Origin: Thiothrix sp.
GTDB taxonomy: Bacteria > Pseudomonadota > Gammaproteobacteria > Thiotrichales > Thiotrichaceae
Direction of reading: 5' to 3'
NCBI GenBank assembly: GCA_008015155.1
Contig: SSFA01000022.1
Span: 62,001 to 126,000, forward strand
Length of the DNA: 64,000 nt
The position numbers and the translations under genes were made by a program. Shown piece by piece: positions 1 through 8,119 of this stretch. Under the pieces are notes generated by a model. That model was not told where the DNA came from and made no database searches. It worked only from the letters and a program-made list of their open reading frames with translations. Every line of letters begins with the position of its first letter. The first letter of the stretch is position 1.

Positions 1-232
1 CGCGTAAATCGTGTTTGGTGGTGTAAGGGAATTTTTGGATATCGGCTAATTCTTTTAAATCCTCAGGGTGAACACCCGCTGCATCGAACTTAGCCCGATA
101 CATCGGTACATTTTCATAGGCATGTTTAACCGTCCATTGCAGACGTTTTAGCTGTATTGCTTGAATCTCGTCCTTACTAGCGGTAGTAAACTTATCTAAA
201 CTCAGGGTTTCGCTCGGAAAACCAGTATGCAT
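1..232 (-). CDS. paaK: Phenylacetate-CoA ligase, N-terminal fragment (runs off left edge)
   Basis: Only the first 77 codons are present. The N-terminus has the family pattern: an LxxLxWTVKHAYENVPMYR-like segment followed by the PYTTKHDLR segment, seen in phenylacetate-CoA ligases. The enzyme activates phenylacetate to phenylacetyl-CoA with ATP and CoA, the first step of the paa pathway, in the cytoplasm. The ATG at 232 is preceded by a strong Shine-Dalgarno (CGGAGGAGAG, on the minus strand at 237-246). It lies 32 bp after paaI in the same direction, so it is probably the last or a late gene of the paa operon. The adenylate-forming motifs lie outside the window. Confidence 0.85.
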   Translation of the reverse strand, partial: MHTGFPSETLSLDKFTTASKDEIQAIQLKRLQWTVKHAYENVPMYRAKFDAAGVHPEDLKELADIQKFPYTTKHDLR

Positions 233-264
233 TTTTCTCTCCTCCGTAGTGCTATGTGTTCGAC

Positions 265-696
265 CTAGGTTTCAGGTAACACACTACCTTTTAGTTGATA
301 GGAACGCCCACGAAAGGTCGCTACTAATTTGCCCTCAGGATTATGAATTTCCACATCATAAACGCCAGTACGTCCACTGCGAGAACGTTCTATAGCGCTG
401 GCGGTTAAGAGTTCGCCTTCATAAGCGGGTGCGAGAAAATCAATGGTGCAGCCTGAGGCTAAAGTCACTTTATTAGTGTTATTGCAGGCATGTGCGAAGG
501 CTGTATCTGCCATGGTAAACAACATACCACCGTGGCAAACATCATGACCATTCAACATATCATCGCGGACTTTCATCGTGACGACAGAGCGACCAGCAAC
601 GCTTTCCACAATGGTAATTCCCATCATGCGCGAAGCTCGATCATTTGCTTCCATCGCATCACTGCAGGCACGCGCAAAAGGATCGGTTTCAGCCAT
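265..696 (-). CDS. paaI: Hydroxyphenylacetyl-CoA thioesterase PaaI
   Basis: A 143-residue single hotdog-fold protein, the usual PaaI length. The family signature HGGMLFTMADTAFAHACN (about residues 55-72) contains the Asp of the active site. PaaI hydrolyses ring-hydroxylated phenylacetyl-CoA esters that would otherwise trap CoA, so it acts as a rescue enzyme of the paa pathway. It starts 3 bp after the paaG stop codon, which indicates co-transcription and probably coupled translation. The flanking paaG and paaK support the pathway assignment over a generic thioesterase. Confidence 0.9.
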   Translation of the reverse strand: MAETDPFARACSDAMEANDRASRMMGITIVESVAGRSVVTMKVRDDMLNGHDVCHGGMLFTMADTAFAHACNNTNKVTLASGCTIDFLAPAYEGELLTASAIERSRSGRTGVYDVEIHNPEGKLVATFRGRSYQLKGSVLPET

Positions 697-699
697 CTT

Positions 700-1476
700 T
701 TATTCTCCTTTAAAAGCAGGCGCACGCTTCTCTAAGAAGGCGTTAACGCCTTCTTTAAAGTCATAACTGGCCGCAGCAGCAGTCTGAAGGTCACGCTCTA
801 AATCCAGTTGCTGAGCTAAAGTATTAGTAGCAGCGGCATGAATAGCCTGTTTGGTCATTGCCAAGCCTTTGGTGGGTTGGGTGGCTAAATGCTTAGCTAG
901 CTTTAAAGCCTCAGGCATGAGCTCAGTATCATCGACACATTTCCAAATCATCCCCCAGCTTTCGGCTTGTTCGGCGCTGATTTTGTCGCCTAATAAAGTT
1001 AAGGCCATAGCGCGCGCATGCCCAATCACCCGTGGTAATGTCCAAGTGCCGCCAGAATCAGGTACTAAACCAATCTTACAAAAGGCTTGAATGAAGGAGG
1101 CTGAACGCGCAGCCAACACAATGTCACAGGCCAACGCGATGTTGGCACCTGCCCCAGCTGCAATGCCGTTGACAGCGCATACGACTGGCATAGGCAAGCT
1201 AGTGAGTGCAAGTACGAAGGGATTGTAATCACGCTCTACGGTTCCACCTATATCCGCACTGGCGACTTCATCCGCAAGATCTTGCCCTGCACAGAAGCCA
1301 CGTCCTTTGCCTGTGAGCAATAAGCAGCGCACGCTAGCCTCGGCTTGAATAGCCGCTAAAGCTTCACGCATTTCAGCATGCATTTCGGTGGTAAAGCTAT
1401 TTAGCTTATCGGGACGGTTAAAGCTTAAGGTCGCTACGCCATCCGCGATAGCTAACTCAATGGTTTTAAAACTCAT
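700..1476 (-). CDS. paaG: Ring-1,2-epoxyphenylacetyl-CoA isomerase PaaG (crotonase family)
   Basis: A 258-residue crotonase-superfamily protein. Visible landmarks are the first oxyanion-hole segment GRGFCAGQDLAD (about residues 57-68), the second segment VNGIAAGAGANIALACD (about 103-119), and the active-site segment GLVPDSGGTW. PaaG isomerises the unstable epoxide made by PaaABCE to oxepin-CoA and also moves a double bond later in the pathway. Its place between a TRAP transporter and paaI in the paa operon favours PaaG. No separate paaF is seen here, so a broader hydratase role cannot be excluded. Confidence 0.88.
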   Translation of the reverse strand: MSFKTIELAIADGVATLSFNRPDKLNSFTTEMHAEMREALAAIQAEASVRCLLLTGKGRGFCAGQDLADEVASADIGGTVERDYNPFVLALTSLPMPVVCAVNGIAAGAGANIALACDIVLAARSASFIQAFCKIGLVPDSGGTWTLPRVIGHARAMALTLLGDKISAEQAESWGMIWKCVDDTELMPEALKLAKHLATQPTKGLAMTKQAIHAAATNTLAQQLDLERDLQTAAAASYDFKEGVNAFLEKRAPAFKGE

Positions 1477-1514
1477 GCCTGTAATTCCGTGTGTTAATCC
1501 AAGGCTCGCTAGAG

Positions 1515-2816
1515 TCAGCGATATAAAATTTCCGGCAGAAATAAAGCAATAGCCGGAATTAAAGTTAATAAAGTTAAACGAATCAGGTCTGCAATCCAGA
1601 AGGGCGTCACCCCCTTAAAGATTGTGCTGGTCTTCACATCTTTTAACACGCCGCTTAAGACGAAGACATTCAAACCAACTGGTGGAGTGAGCAAGCTAAT
1701 CTCAGTCACGACGACCACTAAAATTCCGAACCACACCAGATCAAAACCAAGGCTTTGTACCAGTGGATAGAAGATTGGCACGGTGAGTAGCATCATCGAC
1801 AAACTCTCTAGAATACAACCGAGCAGAATATAGATGGCTAAAATCATAAAGATCACCATCATGGGGCTCAGGTTGTAGCTCTGCACAAACTGTAAGAGAT
1901 AATCTGGAAATTCAGCGCGCGTAATAAAATTAGAGAAGATCAGCGCACCAATCACCACAAAAAAGAGAGAAGCTGAGGTATGAGCGGTCTCAGTTAGTAC
2001 TTCATAAAGTGTGCGCCAATTAATCGATTTGCGTGATAGCGCAATCAGAAAAGCACCTGCAGCACCAATCCCTGCGGCCTCTGTCGCGGTGAAGGCTCCG
2101 ACATACATACCACCAATGACAAGCACAAATAAGAGTAAAGTACCCCAAACCCCTTTCATCGCGGCTAAACGCTCTTTGCCTGTAGAGCGTTCACCCGGCG
2201 GGCCGGCTTTAGGATCACGCCATACCGTCCAAGCCACTGCCCCCATATATAAGAGAATACCGAGCATGCCGGGTAAGAAGCCTGCCGCGAATAATTCACG
2301 GATGCTTTGCTCAGTCATGATTCCGTAGATTAATAAGATAACACTCGGGGGGATTAAGATACCTAAGGTTCCACCAGCAGCAATCGAAGCGGTCGCTAAG
2401 CTATCGCTATAGCCGTATTTACGCATCGGTGGCATCGAGACTTTCGACATAGTAGCGGCTGTAGCTAAGCTTGAGCCGCAAATTGCAGAGAAGCCACCAC
2501 AAGCAACCACGGTAGCCATGGCTAAACCACCCCGTAAATGCCCCATAAAAGCATAAGAAGCGCGATAGAGTTCGTGCGATAAACCCGACTTGGTAACAAA
2601 ATTACCCATCAAAATAAAGAGCGGTATAACGGTTAAACTATAATCACGCGAGGTATCAATAATGCGGCGTGCCGACATAGAAAGGGCGGCTGTCCAGTTC
2701 CAATCATTTAACCACGCAAAACCAAAGAAACCGACTAAGCCCATCGCAATGCCAATCGGCATACGCACCATAATTAAAAACAGCAAAACCGCAAAGCCAA
2801 CTAGGGAAACTAACAT
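1515..2816 (-). CDS. TRAP transporter large permease subunit (DctM family)
   Basis: A 433-residue, very hydrophobic inner-membrane protein with about twelve membrane spans, the normal length for the large TRAP permease. It holds conserved glycine and proline-rich loops such as GGTLGILIPPSVILLIYG and the late LTPPVGLNVFVL segment. With the DctQ and DctP homologues directly upstream it forms a secondary, sodium- or proton-driven uptake system fed by a periplasmic binding protein. It lies inside the paa operon, between paaE and paaG, so the substrate is probably phenylacetate or a related aromatic acid. The substrate is inferred from position only. Confidence 0.92.
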   Translation of the reverse strand: MLVSLVGFAVLLFLIMVRMPIGIAMGLVGFFGFAWLNDWNWTAALSMSARRIIDTSRDYSLTVIPLFILMGNFVTKSGLSHELYRASYAFMGHLRGGLAMATVVACGGFSAICGSSLATAATMSKVSMPPMRKYGYSDSLATASIAAGGTLGILIPPSVILLIYGIMTEQSIRELFAAGFLPGMLGILLYMGAVAWTVWRDPKAGPPGERSTGKERLAAMKGVWGTLLLFVLVIGGMYVGAFTATEAAGIGAAGAFLIALSRKSINWRTLYEVLTETAHTSASLFFVVIGALIFSNFITRAEFPDYLLQFVQSYNLSPMMVIFMILAIYILLGCILESLSMMLLTVPIFYPLVQSLGFDLVWFGILVVVVTEISLLTPPVGLNVFVLSGVLKDVKTSTIFKGVTPFWIADLIRLTLLTLIPAIALFLPEILYR

Positions 2817-2819
2817 GGC

Positions 2820-3344
2820 TTACTCCAAATGAGCGGGTGGGTTCGTTTGCGTTAAACGATATTGAACTAGTGCCCGATAAATACCTAAAGTCACCAGCAC
2901 TAAAGCGGTGAACCAACACATCACACCAAAGAAGCTAACAATCATACCCACTGGAAGATGCAGATATTCAGTGACTTCACCATGTGAGCTGGCTCGCGCC
3001 CCTAAGCTCCAAATCCGTGAACCAATCACTATCAAAGCGATAGCCGTGACCAAGTTAAACAGAATATTACGGATAAAATTGACCTGTGGCGGAACAAAGG
3101 GGTCTAAAATATCGACGACGACCTGTTCATTGCGCCAAGAAATCACTGGCAGCGCCATAAAGATCATAACGCCTAATAAAACCTCAATGAGTTCTACGCC
3201 ACCTACTAAGGGTTTATTAAACAAATAACGGCCAATGACATCGATGCAGGTAATTACCATCATAGCCAGCAAAGCACTGCCTGCGATCAGGTTAAGAGTT
3301 AGAGCTAGCCATTTAGCTAGCCCCTTCTCAGAGTGCTGGGTCAC
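2820..3344 (-). CDS. TRAP transporter small permease subunit (DctQ family)
   Basis: A 174-residue protein with four predicted membrane spans, matching the DctQ small subunit. The conserved segment VISWRNEQVVVDIL (about residues 62-75) is typical: the DctQ family usually has an E-H-I/V-x-V-D pattern here, and this copy has E-Q-V-V-V-D. The stop is 3 bp before the start of the large permease, so the two are surely co-translated. DctQ is needed for assembly and function of the TRAP membrane complex. Context suggests aromatic acid uptake. Confidence 0.9.
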   Translation of the reverse strand: MTQHSEKGLAKWLALTLNLIAGSALLAMMVITCIDVIGRYLFNKPLVGGVELIEVLLGVMIFMALPVISWRNEQVVVDILDPFVPPQVNFIRNILFNLVTAIALIVIGSRIWSLGARASSHGEVTEYLHLPVGMIVSFFGVMCWFTALVLVTLGIYRALVQYRLTQTNPPAHLE

Positions 3345-3363
3345 TTGTTCAGCACTCGTGATT

Positions 3364-4389
3364 TCATTTTGATCCTTCAGCTTTAGAGATTTCGCGTAAT
3401 TCTTTTAAAGCCGCTGCTGCATCGACACCACTGTCTTTAACGCTTTCTAAGAAGTTTTTGTCAAAGTCTTTAGTCATTTCTGCAAATTCAGCTACCATCT
3501 CTGGAGTCGCTTCTTTGATGGTATTGCCAGCAGCAATGGCGTCTTTTTCACCTTCATCGGCTTCAGAACCCCATTTTTCCCCAGCTAAGGCAGAGAGCTT
3601 TTCACCAGAAACTTTCATGATGGCTTCGCGATCTTTAGCATCTAATTTATCCATGAATTCTTGATTCAGGATAATCATGAAGCTGCCAAGATACATACCA
3701 TTGGGGAATTTAATGCTGAAAGGAGCAACTTCTTTCAAGCGTAAGGTTTTCTTTTCACCCATCGGCATGAAAGCACCATCGGCTACGCCTTGAGCCAGAA
3801 TTTCATAGACCTTAGAACCGGGTGCTGCCACCCCTTCTACGCCCATTGCTTTACCAATATCTGCTTGTACGCCCCCACCAATACGAATCTTTTTACCTTT
3901 CATATCAGAGAGTTTTTCGATAGGTTTAGCTAGATGAATTTGACCAGGACCGTGCGTAAATAGGCCAGCTAAAACGACACCTTCATGCTCATTGGCTTTA
4001 GACAGATATTTCTCATTAATCCGCCAGTGCGCAATAGAAGCGCCTTTCGCCCCGCCTTCAATGCCCGGTAACTCGACCATTTTGGTCAGTTTAAAGCGGC
4101 CAGGATAATAGCCGTGGAAAGTCCAAGCCGCTTCATAAGCACCATCTTGAACTTGGTCGAGTAAGGCTTTGGGGTCACCGCCTGGGTATTCGATTTTCAG
4201 TTTGACGCGGCCTTCAGTGGCTTCTTCAATCCATTTGCCCCAAGTGGGTAAAACATCAGCATTCATGGTATGCGCAGGTGGCAACCAAGAACCTACGCGA
4301 ATCGTGGTTTCCGCCCAAGTTGGTGCTGAAGCTGCCATGGCTGCTGATGCAATGGCAAAACTTAGCATTAACTTTTTCAAGTTTTTCAT
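3364..4389 (-). CDS. TRAP transporter periplasmic substrate-binding protein (DctP family)
   Basis: A 341-residue protein with a clear signal peptide (basic start, hydrophobic core, cleavage likely after PTWA at residue 26). The mature part starts with TTIRVGSWLPPAHTMN, a common start of DctP-type proteins. The KGKKIRIGGG segment carries the conserved arginine that in this family pairs with the carboxylate of the ligand. It captures an organic acid in the periplasm and hands it to the DctQM pair encoded just downstream. A good Shine-Dalgarno (GGAGGAGAGG) precedes the ATG. The gene is 49 bp downstream of paaE in the same operon. Confidence 0.92.
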   Translation of the reverse strand: MKNLKKLMLSFAIASAAMAASAPTWAETTIRVGSWLPPAHTMNADVLPTWGKWIEEATEGRVKLKIEYPGGDPKALLDQVQDGAYEAAWTFHGYYPGRFKLTKMVELPGIEGGAKGASIAHWRINEKYLSKANEHEGVVLAGLFTHGPGQIHLAKPIEKLSDMKGKKIRIGGGVQADIGKAMGVEGVAAPGSKVYEILAQGVADGAFMPMGEKKTLRLKEVAPFSIKFPNGMYLGSFMIILNQEFMDKLDAKDREAIMKVSGEKLSALAGEKWGSEADEGEKDAIAAGNTIKEATPEMVAEFAEMTKDFDKNFLESVKDSGVDAAAALKELREISKAEGSK

Positions 4390-4438
4390 GAATCCTCTCC
4401 TCCAGATGTTTTTAAGTGAAAATCTTAGTTAAAAGCTG

Positions 4439-5536
4439 TTAACGTTGATCGAAATCGACCACTACCTCATCAGAAACTGGATGCGCTTGGCAGGTCAGGA
4501 TATAACCCGCTGCAATCTCATGTGCCTCCAAGCCATGATGAATATCCATATCGACTTGGCCTTTGACTAGCTTAGCCTTGCAAGTCGAGCATACACCCGC
4601 TTTACAAGCATAGGGTAGGTCAAGACCATTATGAATACCTGCATCTAAAATGTTTTGCCCTACGGTCGCGAGGTCAAACTGTAAAGCACGTCCATCCGCA
4701 ATCACGGTTACTTTACTGGTTTTCTCTTCACCATAAGTATCGATCCGCTGCTGAGCTTTCTCTAATAAAGTAGCGGCATCAGCAGAGGAATTAGCAAATA
4801 ATTCATAATGAATTTGTTCATCATTTAAGCCTGATGCACGAAAGCCGCGTGAGACTTCAGACATCATGGCTTCAGGGCCACAAATAAATACTTCGTCAGT
4901 GGTTCTAATATTGATTAGGCGACTTTTGTGTAAAGCAGTGCCTTTTTGATTATCAATTTGCCCATTGAGAACATCAGCACCTTGATCTTCCTGGCTCATA
5001 ATATTGATCCACTGGAAGCGGTTCATGTATTTGTTTTTCAGGAAGCTCAACTCATCCTTGAACATCACTGAATTGCTACGCCGATTTCCATAGATCAAAG
5101 TGACTTTACTATTCGGTTCTTCAACCAAAATCGTTTTCATAATCGACAGAATCGGCGTGATGCCACTGCCACCCGCTAAGCACATGTAGTTTTTAGCGTT
5201 GCTAGCATCTAAGGGCGAATTGAAGCTGCCTTGTGGTGGCATCACTTCAACCGTATCACCGACTTTGAATTGATCATTCGCATAATTAGAAAACTTACCG
5301 CCCCTTACACGCTTGATACCTACCCGTAAATGCCCATCATGTACCCCTGAGCAAATCGAATAGGAACGGCGCACATCTTCACCCTCAATATCCGCTTTGA
5401 GGGTGAGGAATTGGCCTTGAACAAACTTAAAGGTGTCGGTTAACTCAGGCGGAACCTTAAACGAGACACAAACTGCAGTATCAGTTTCTGGTTTAATCTC
5501 GCTAATGGTCAGAGGATAAAAACGGGTATCAGCCAT
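4439..5536 (-). CDS. paaE: Phenylacetyl-CoA epoxidase reductase PaaE
   Basis: The reductase subunit that passes electrons from NAD(P)H to the PaaABC oxygenase. From N to C: an FAD-binding ferredoxin-reductase barrel with RRSYSICSG (FAD site), a nucleotide-binding domain with MCLAGGSGITPILS, and a plant-type [2Fe-2S] domain with YACKAGVCSTCKAKL plus a fourth Cys in ILTCQAHP. Length from the ATG at 5536 is 365 residues. A TTG five codons upstream (5551) overlaps the paaD stop, but the ATG matches the usual PaaE N-terminus better. Last of the contiguous paaZABCDE genes. Confidence 0.93.
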   Translation of the reverse strand: MADTRFYPLTISEIKPETDTAVCVSFKVPPELTDTFKFVQGQFLTLKADIEGEDVRRSYSICSGVHDGHLRVGIKRVRGGKFSNYANDQFKVGDTVEVMPPQGSFNSPLDASNAKNYMCLAGGSGITPILSIMKTILVEEPNSKVTLIYGNRRSNSVMFKDELSFLKNKYMNRFQWINIMSQEDQGADVLNGQIDNQKGTALHKSRLINIRTTDEVFICGPEAMMSEVSRGFRASGLNDEQIHYELFANSSADAATLLEKAQQRIDTYGEEKTSKVTVIADGRALQFDLATVGQNILDAGIHNGLDLPYACKAGVCSTCKAKLVKGQVDMDIHHGLEAHEIAAGYILTCQAHPVSDEVVVDFDQR

Positions 5537-5547
5537 CGGGGTCACCC

Positions 5548-6093
5548 TCAAAGATGCTTAAAGTAATCAAACGGTTCATGACAGTCTTGGCATTGGAATA
5601 ATGCTTTGCAAGCAGTCGAACCAAATTCACTAATTCTACGAGTATTGCTAGAGCCGCAATGCGGACATTCAATTCCAGCATCCGGCGTTAAGCCCTGTGC
5701 CTGTGCGCAGCCCCCCCCAGCTGGAGGTGCGATGCCATAAGCCTGTAACTGCTCACGACCCTGTGGTGATAACCAATCCGTGGTCCAAGCTGGGCTTAAG
5801 CGCGTAAGGATTTCATAAGGCTGAATTTTTGCAGCTTCTAAAGCTGCAGCAATATCAGCACGAATCGTTTCCATCGCGGGGCAACCAGAGTAGGTAGGGG
5901 TAATACTCACTACATACTTGCCATCGATGTGTTGCACATCACACAAGACACCTAAATCCCAAATACTTAACACAGGGATCTCTGGATCTTTAACTTGATC
6001 CAAAATCTCCCATATCTGTGTATAAGCCGATTGCTTACGCCGCTGCGTACGTTCGTACCAAGCAAACGGAATGACTGGGATCGATTTAACCAT
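5548..6093 (-). CDS. paaD: Phenylacetyl-CoA epoxidase assembly protein PaaD
   Basis: PaaD is needed to mature the epoxidase, probably through iron-sulfur or iron delivery. The N-terminal half is a MIP18/DUF59-type domain with DPEIPVLSIWDLGVL and a YSGCPAMETI segment. The C-terminus is a four-cysteine ribbon (CPHCGSSN and FQCQDCHEPF). The start at ATG 6093 gives 181 residues. An in-frame GTG at 6105 overlaps the paaC stop and is possible; neither start has a strong ribosome site. The linker holds a run of eight G on the coding strand (5711-5718) coding for glycines. Confidence 0.9.
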   Translation of the reverse strand: MVKSIPVIPFAWYERTQRRKQSAYTQIWEILDQVKDPEIPVLSIWDLGVLCDVQHIDGKYVVSITPTYSGCPAMETIRADIAAALEAAKIQPYEILTRLSPAWTTDWLSPQGREQLQAYGIAPPAGGGCAQAQGLTPDAGIECPHCGSSNTRRISEFGSTACKALFQCQDCHEPFDYFKHL

Positions 6094-6098
6094 AAGGT

Positions 6099-6869
6099 CT
6101 ACCACTGACAGCCAGGATAAGCGCGATGCAAAAACTGCATATCATTGAGCATATGCCCCAAATTTTCAGTGTGATAACCAATACGGCCACCGCGAACTGC
6201 CCAATCATCTTTCGGCACTGTTAAACTAGCCTCGGTCAAAATCTCAGATACTTGCTCGAGCCAAGCGGGGCGCAAAGCGGCGTTATGTACACCCACTCCA
6301 GCATCGGCTAATTGCACTTCTAGTGGATCTGCATCGAATAACTCATGGGTATAACCCCAGAGAGACTCAATGGCTCGCTGCATCCGCTTATGGCTTTCTT
6401 CCGTCCCATCACCTAAGCGTAGGGCCCATTCATGGCTACGACGTAAGTGATAGCGTGTCTCTTTGATACCTTTCTGAGCAATCCCTGCTAGGGTGCTATC
6501 TGAAGATTTAGCAAGCTCGGGTAAATAATAGGTATTAAACACGTCCACGAATAATTGCCGCACCATCGTATAAGCAAAATCACCGCGTGGTAACTCATGG
6601 ATTAATAGATTGCGGAACTCACGCATATCGCGGGTATAAGCCAAATCATCTTCAGTTTTGCCATTGCCCGCCAGCTCTGCCGCATAGCTGTAATACATCC
6701 GCGCCCGCCCAATATAATCGAGGGCTACATTACTGAGGGCAATGTCTTCTTCCAAGAAGGGGGCATTACTGGTCCACTCAGAAAGGCGATGACCTAACAC
6801 AACTGAGTCATCGCCTAAGCGGGTTGCGTATTCTTGGGTCGCTGTTTTGAGATCAAAGTCGCTCATCAT
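6099..6869 (-). CDS. paaC: Phenylacetyl-CoA epoxidase structural subunit PaaC
   Basis: A 256-residue ferritin-like helical protein. PaaC pairs with PaaA in the core of the epoxidase and is thought to serve a structural role. It has the expected ordering of helices, with LSNVALDYIGRARMYYSYAA early on and TRYHLRRSHEWALRLGDGT in the middle. Two adjacent ATG codons (6869 and 6866) are possible starts; GAGG six bases before the second favours it slightly. The gene sits 4 bp after paaB and its stop overlaps the alternative GTG start of paaD. Confidence 0.92.
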   Translation of the reverse strand: MMSDFDLKTATQEYATRLGDDSVVLGHRLSEWTSNAPFLEEDIALSNVALDYIGRARMYYSYAAELAGNGKTEDDLAYTRDMREFRNLLIHELPRGDFAYTMVRQLFVDVFNTYYLPELAKSSDSTLAGIAQKGIKETRYHLRRSHEWALRLGDGTEESHKRMQRAIESLWGYTHELFDADPLEVQLADAGVGVHNAALRPAWLEQVSEILTEASLTVPKDDWAVRGGRIGYHTENLGHMLNDMQFLHRAYPGCQW

Positions 6870-6873
6870 GACC

Positions 6874-7161
6874 TCACATATTGTTCACAGCTTCAGGAAG
6901 CTGATAGTAAGTGGCATGGCGATAAGGCTTATCGTCAGAAGGATCATAGAAGCTTTCGCTATCATCTTCTTGTGAGGCACAAATATCCCGTGAACGCACG
7001 ACCCAAATACTGACGCCTTCGCTGCGACGTGTATAAACATCACGTGCATATTCCAAAGCCTGCTCAGCATCTTGCGCATGCAAACTACCTACATGCTTAT
7101 GATCCAAACCGCGCCGCGCCCGTACAAAGACTTCATATAATTCAAGATTGTCAGTCGCCAT
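6874..7161 (-). CDS. paaB: Phenylacetyl-CoA epoxidase subunit PaaB
   Basis: A 95-residue protein of normal PaaB length. It starts with a segment close to LELYEVFVRARRGLDHKHVG and includes HAQDAEQALEYARDVYTRR, both characteristic of this small subunit, which bridges PaaAC heterodimers. It lies 10 bp downstream of paaA. No catalytic residues are expected. The family is distinctive and confusion with another function is unlikely. Confidence 0.92.
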   Translation of the reverse strand: MATDNLELYEVFVRARRGLDHKHVGSLHAQDAEQALEYARDVYTRRSEGVSIWVVRSRDICASQEDDSESFYDPSDDKPYRHATYYQLPEAVNNM

Positions 7162-7171
7162 GATTCTCTCC

Positions 7172-8119
7172 TTAAGCAGCTTGGCGTTGTTCGGCAGTTT
7201 TAGCTTGTTGCTTAGCGTTATAAGCGGTCATGGCATCACGTACCCAAGCGCCTTCTTCATGCGCGCGAATATGATGCTCCACGCGTTGGCGATTGCAGTG
7301 GCCATTGCCATTGATCACGTTATAAAACTCAGCCCAGTCAATTTCGCCAGAATCATAATGGCCACGCTCTGCATTCCATTTCAGATCTTTATCCGGATGC
7401 TCTAAGCCGAGGAATTCGATTTGTGGCACGGTTTGATCAATGAATTTTTGGCGTAAATCGTCATTGGTTTCACGCTTAATTTTCCAAGTCATCGACTTAG
7501 CAGAGTGAGCAGACTCAGCATCATGCGGGCCAAACATCATCAGCGCAGGCCAATAGAAACGATTCAGTGCATCTTGCGCCATGGCTTTTTGTTCAGGACT
7601 ACCGTGCGCAAGCGCAATCATCAATTCATAACCTTGACGCTGATGGAAGCTTTCTTCCTTACAAATCCGAATCATCGCGCGCGAGTAGGGTCCATAAGAG
7701 GTACGTTGTAGCGAGACTTGATTCACAATCGCAGCGCCATCCACTAACCAGCCAATCGCACCAATATCTGCCCAAGTTTGCGTGGGATAATTGAAGATCG
7801 AAGCGTATTTAGCTTCACCCGATTGCATCGCTGCGATTAAATCCGCCCGCTTTACGCCCAAAGTTTCGGTCGCGCTATACAAATATAAGCCGTGACCGCC
7901 TTCATCTTGCACTTTAGAGAGTAAGACTGCTTTACGACGCAAGGATGGGGCACGAGTAATCCAATTGCCTTCTGGTTGCATGCCAATCACTTCTGAGTGA
8001 GCATGTTGGGAAATTTGGCGAATCAGGTTTTGGCGATAGGATTCTGGCATCCAATCTTTCGGCTCGATCTTTTCTTCAGCCTCAATTTTGCGCATGAAAT
8101 TTTGTTCGGGAGTCATCAT
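7172..8119 (-). CDS. paaA: Phenylacetyl-CoA epoxidase catalytic subunit PaaA
   Basis: A 315-residue catalytic subunit of the di-iron epoxidase that adds one oxygen atom across the aromatic ring of phenylacetyl-CoA. The two ExxH iron-binding motifs are present, DEGGH at residues 72-76 and EESFH at 155-159, as expected for a ferritin-like bacterial multicomponent monooxygenase. The ATG at 8119 overlaps the paaZ stop codon (ATGA), so translation is coupled. It is followed directly by paaB, C, D and E, giving a complete epoxidase set. Confidence 0.95.
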   Translation of the reverse strand: MMTPEQNFMRKIEAEEKIEPKDWMPESYRQNLIRQISQHAHSEVIGMQPEGNWITRAPSLRRKAVLLSKVQDEGGHGLYLYSATETLGVKRADLIAAMQSGEAKYASIFNYPTQTWADIGAIGWLVDGAAIVNQVSLQRTSYGPYSRAMIRICKEESFHQRQGYELMIALAHGSPEQKAMAQDALNRFYWPALMMFGPHDAESAHSAKSMTWKIKRETNDDLRQKFIDQTVPQIEFLGLEHPDKDLKWNAERGHYDSGEIDWAEFYNVINGNGHCNRQRVEHHIRAHEEGAWVRDAMTAYNAKQQAKTAEQRQAA

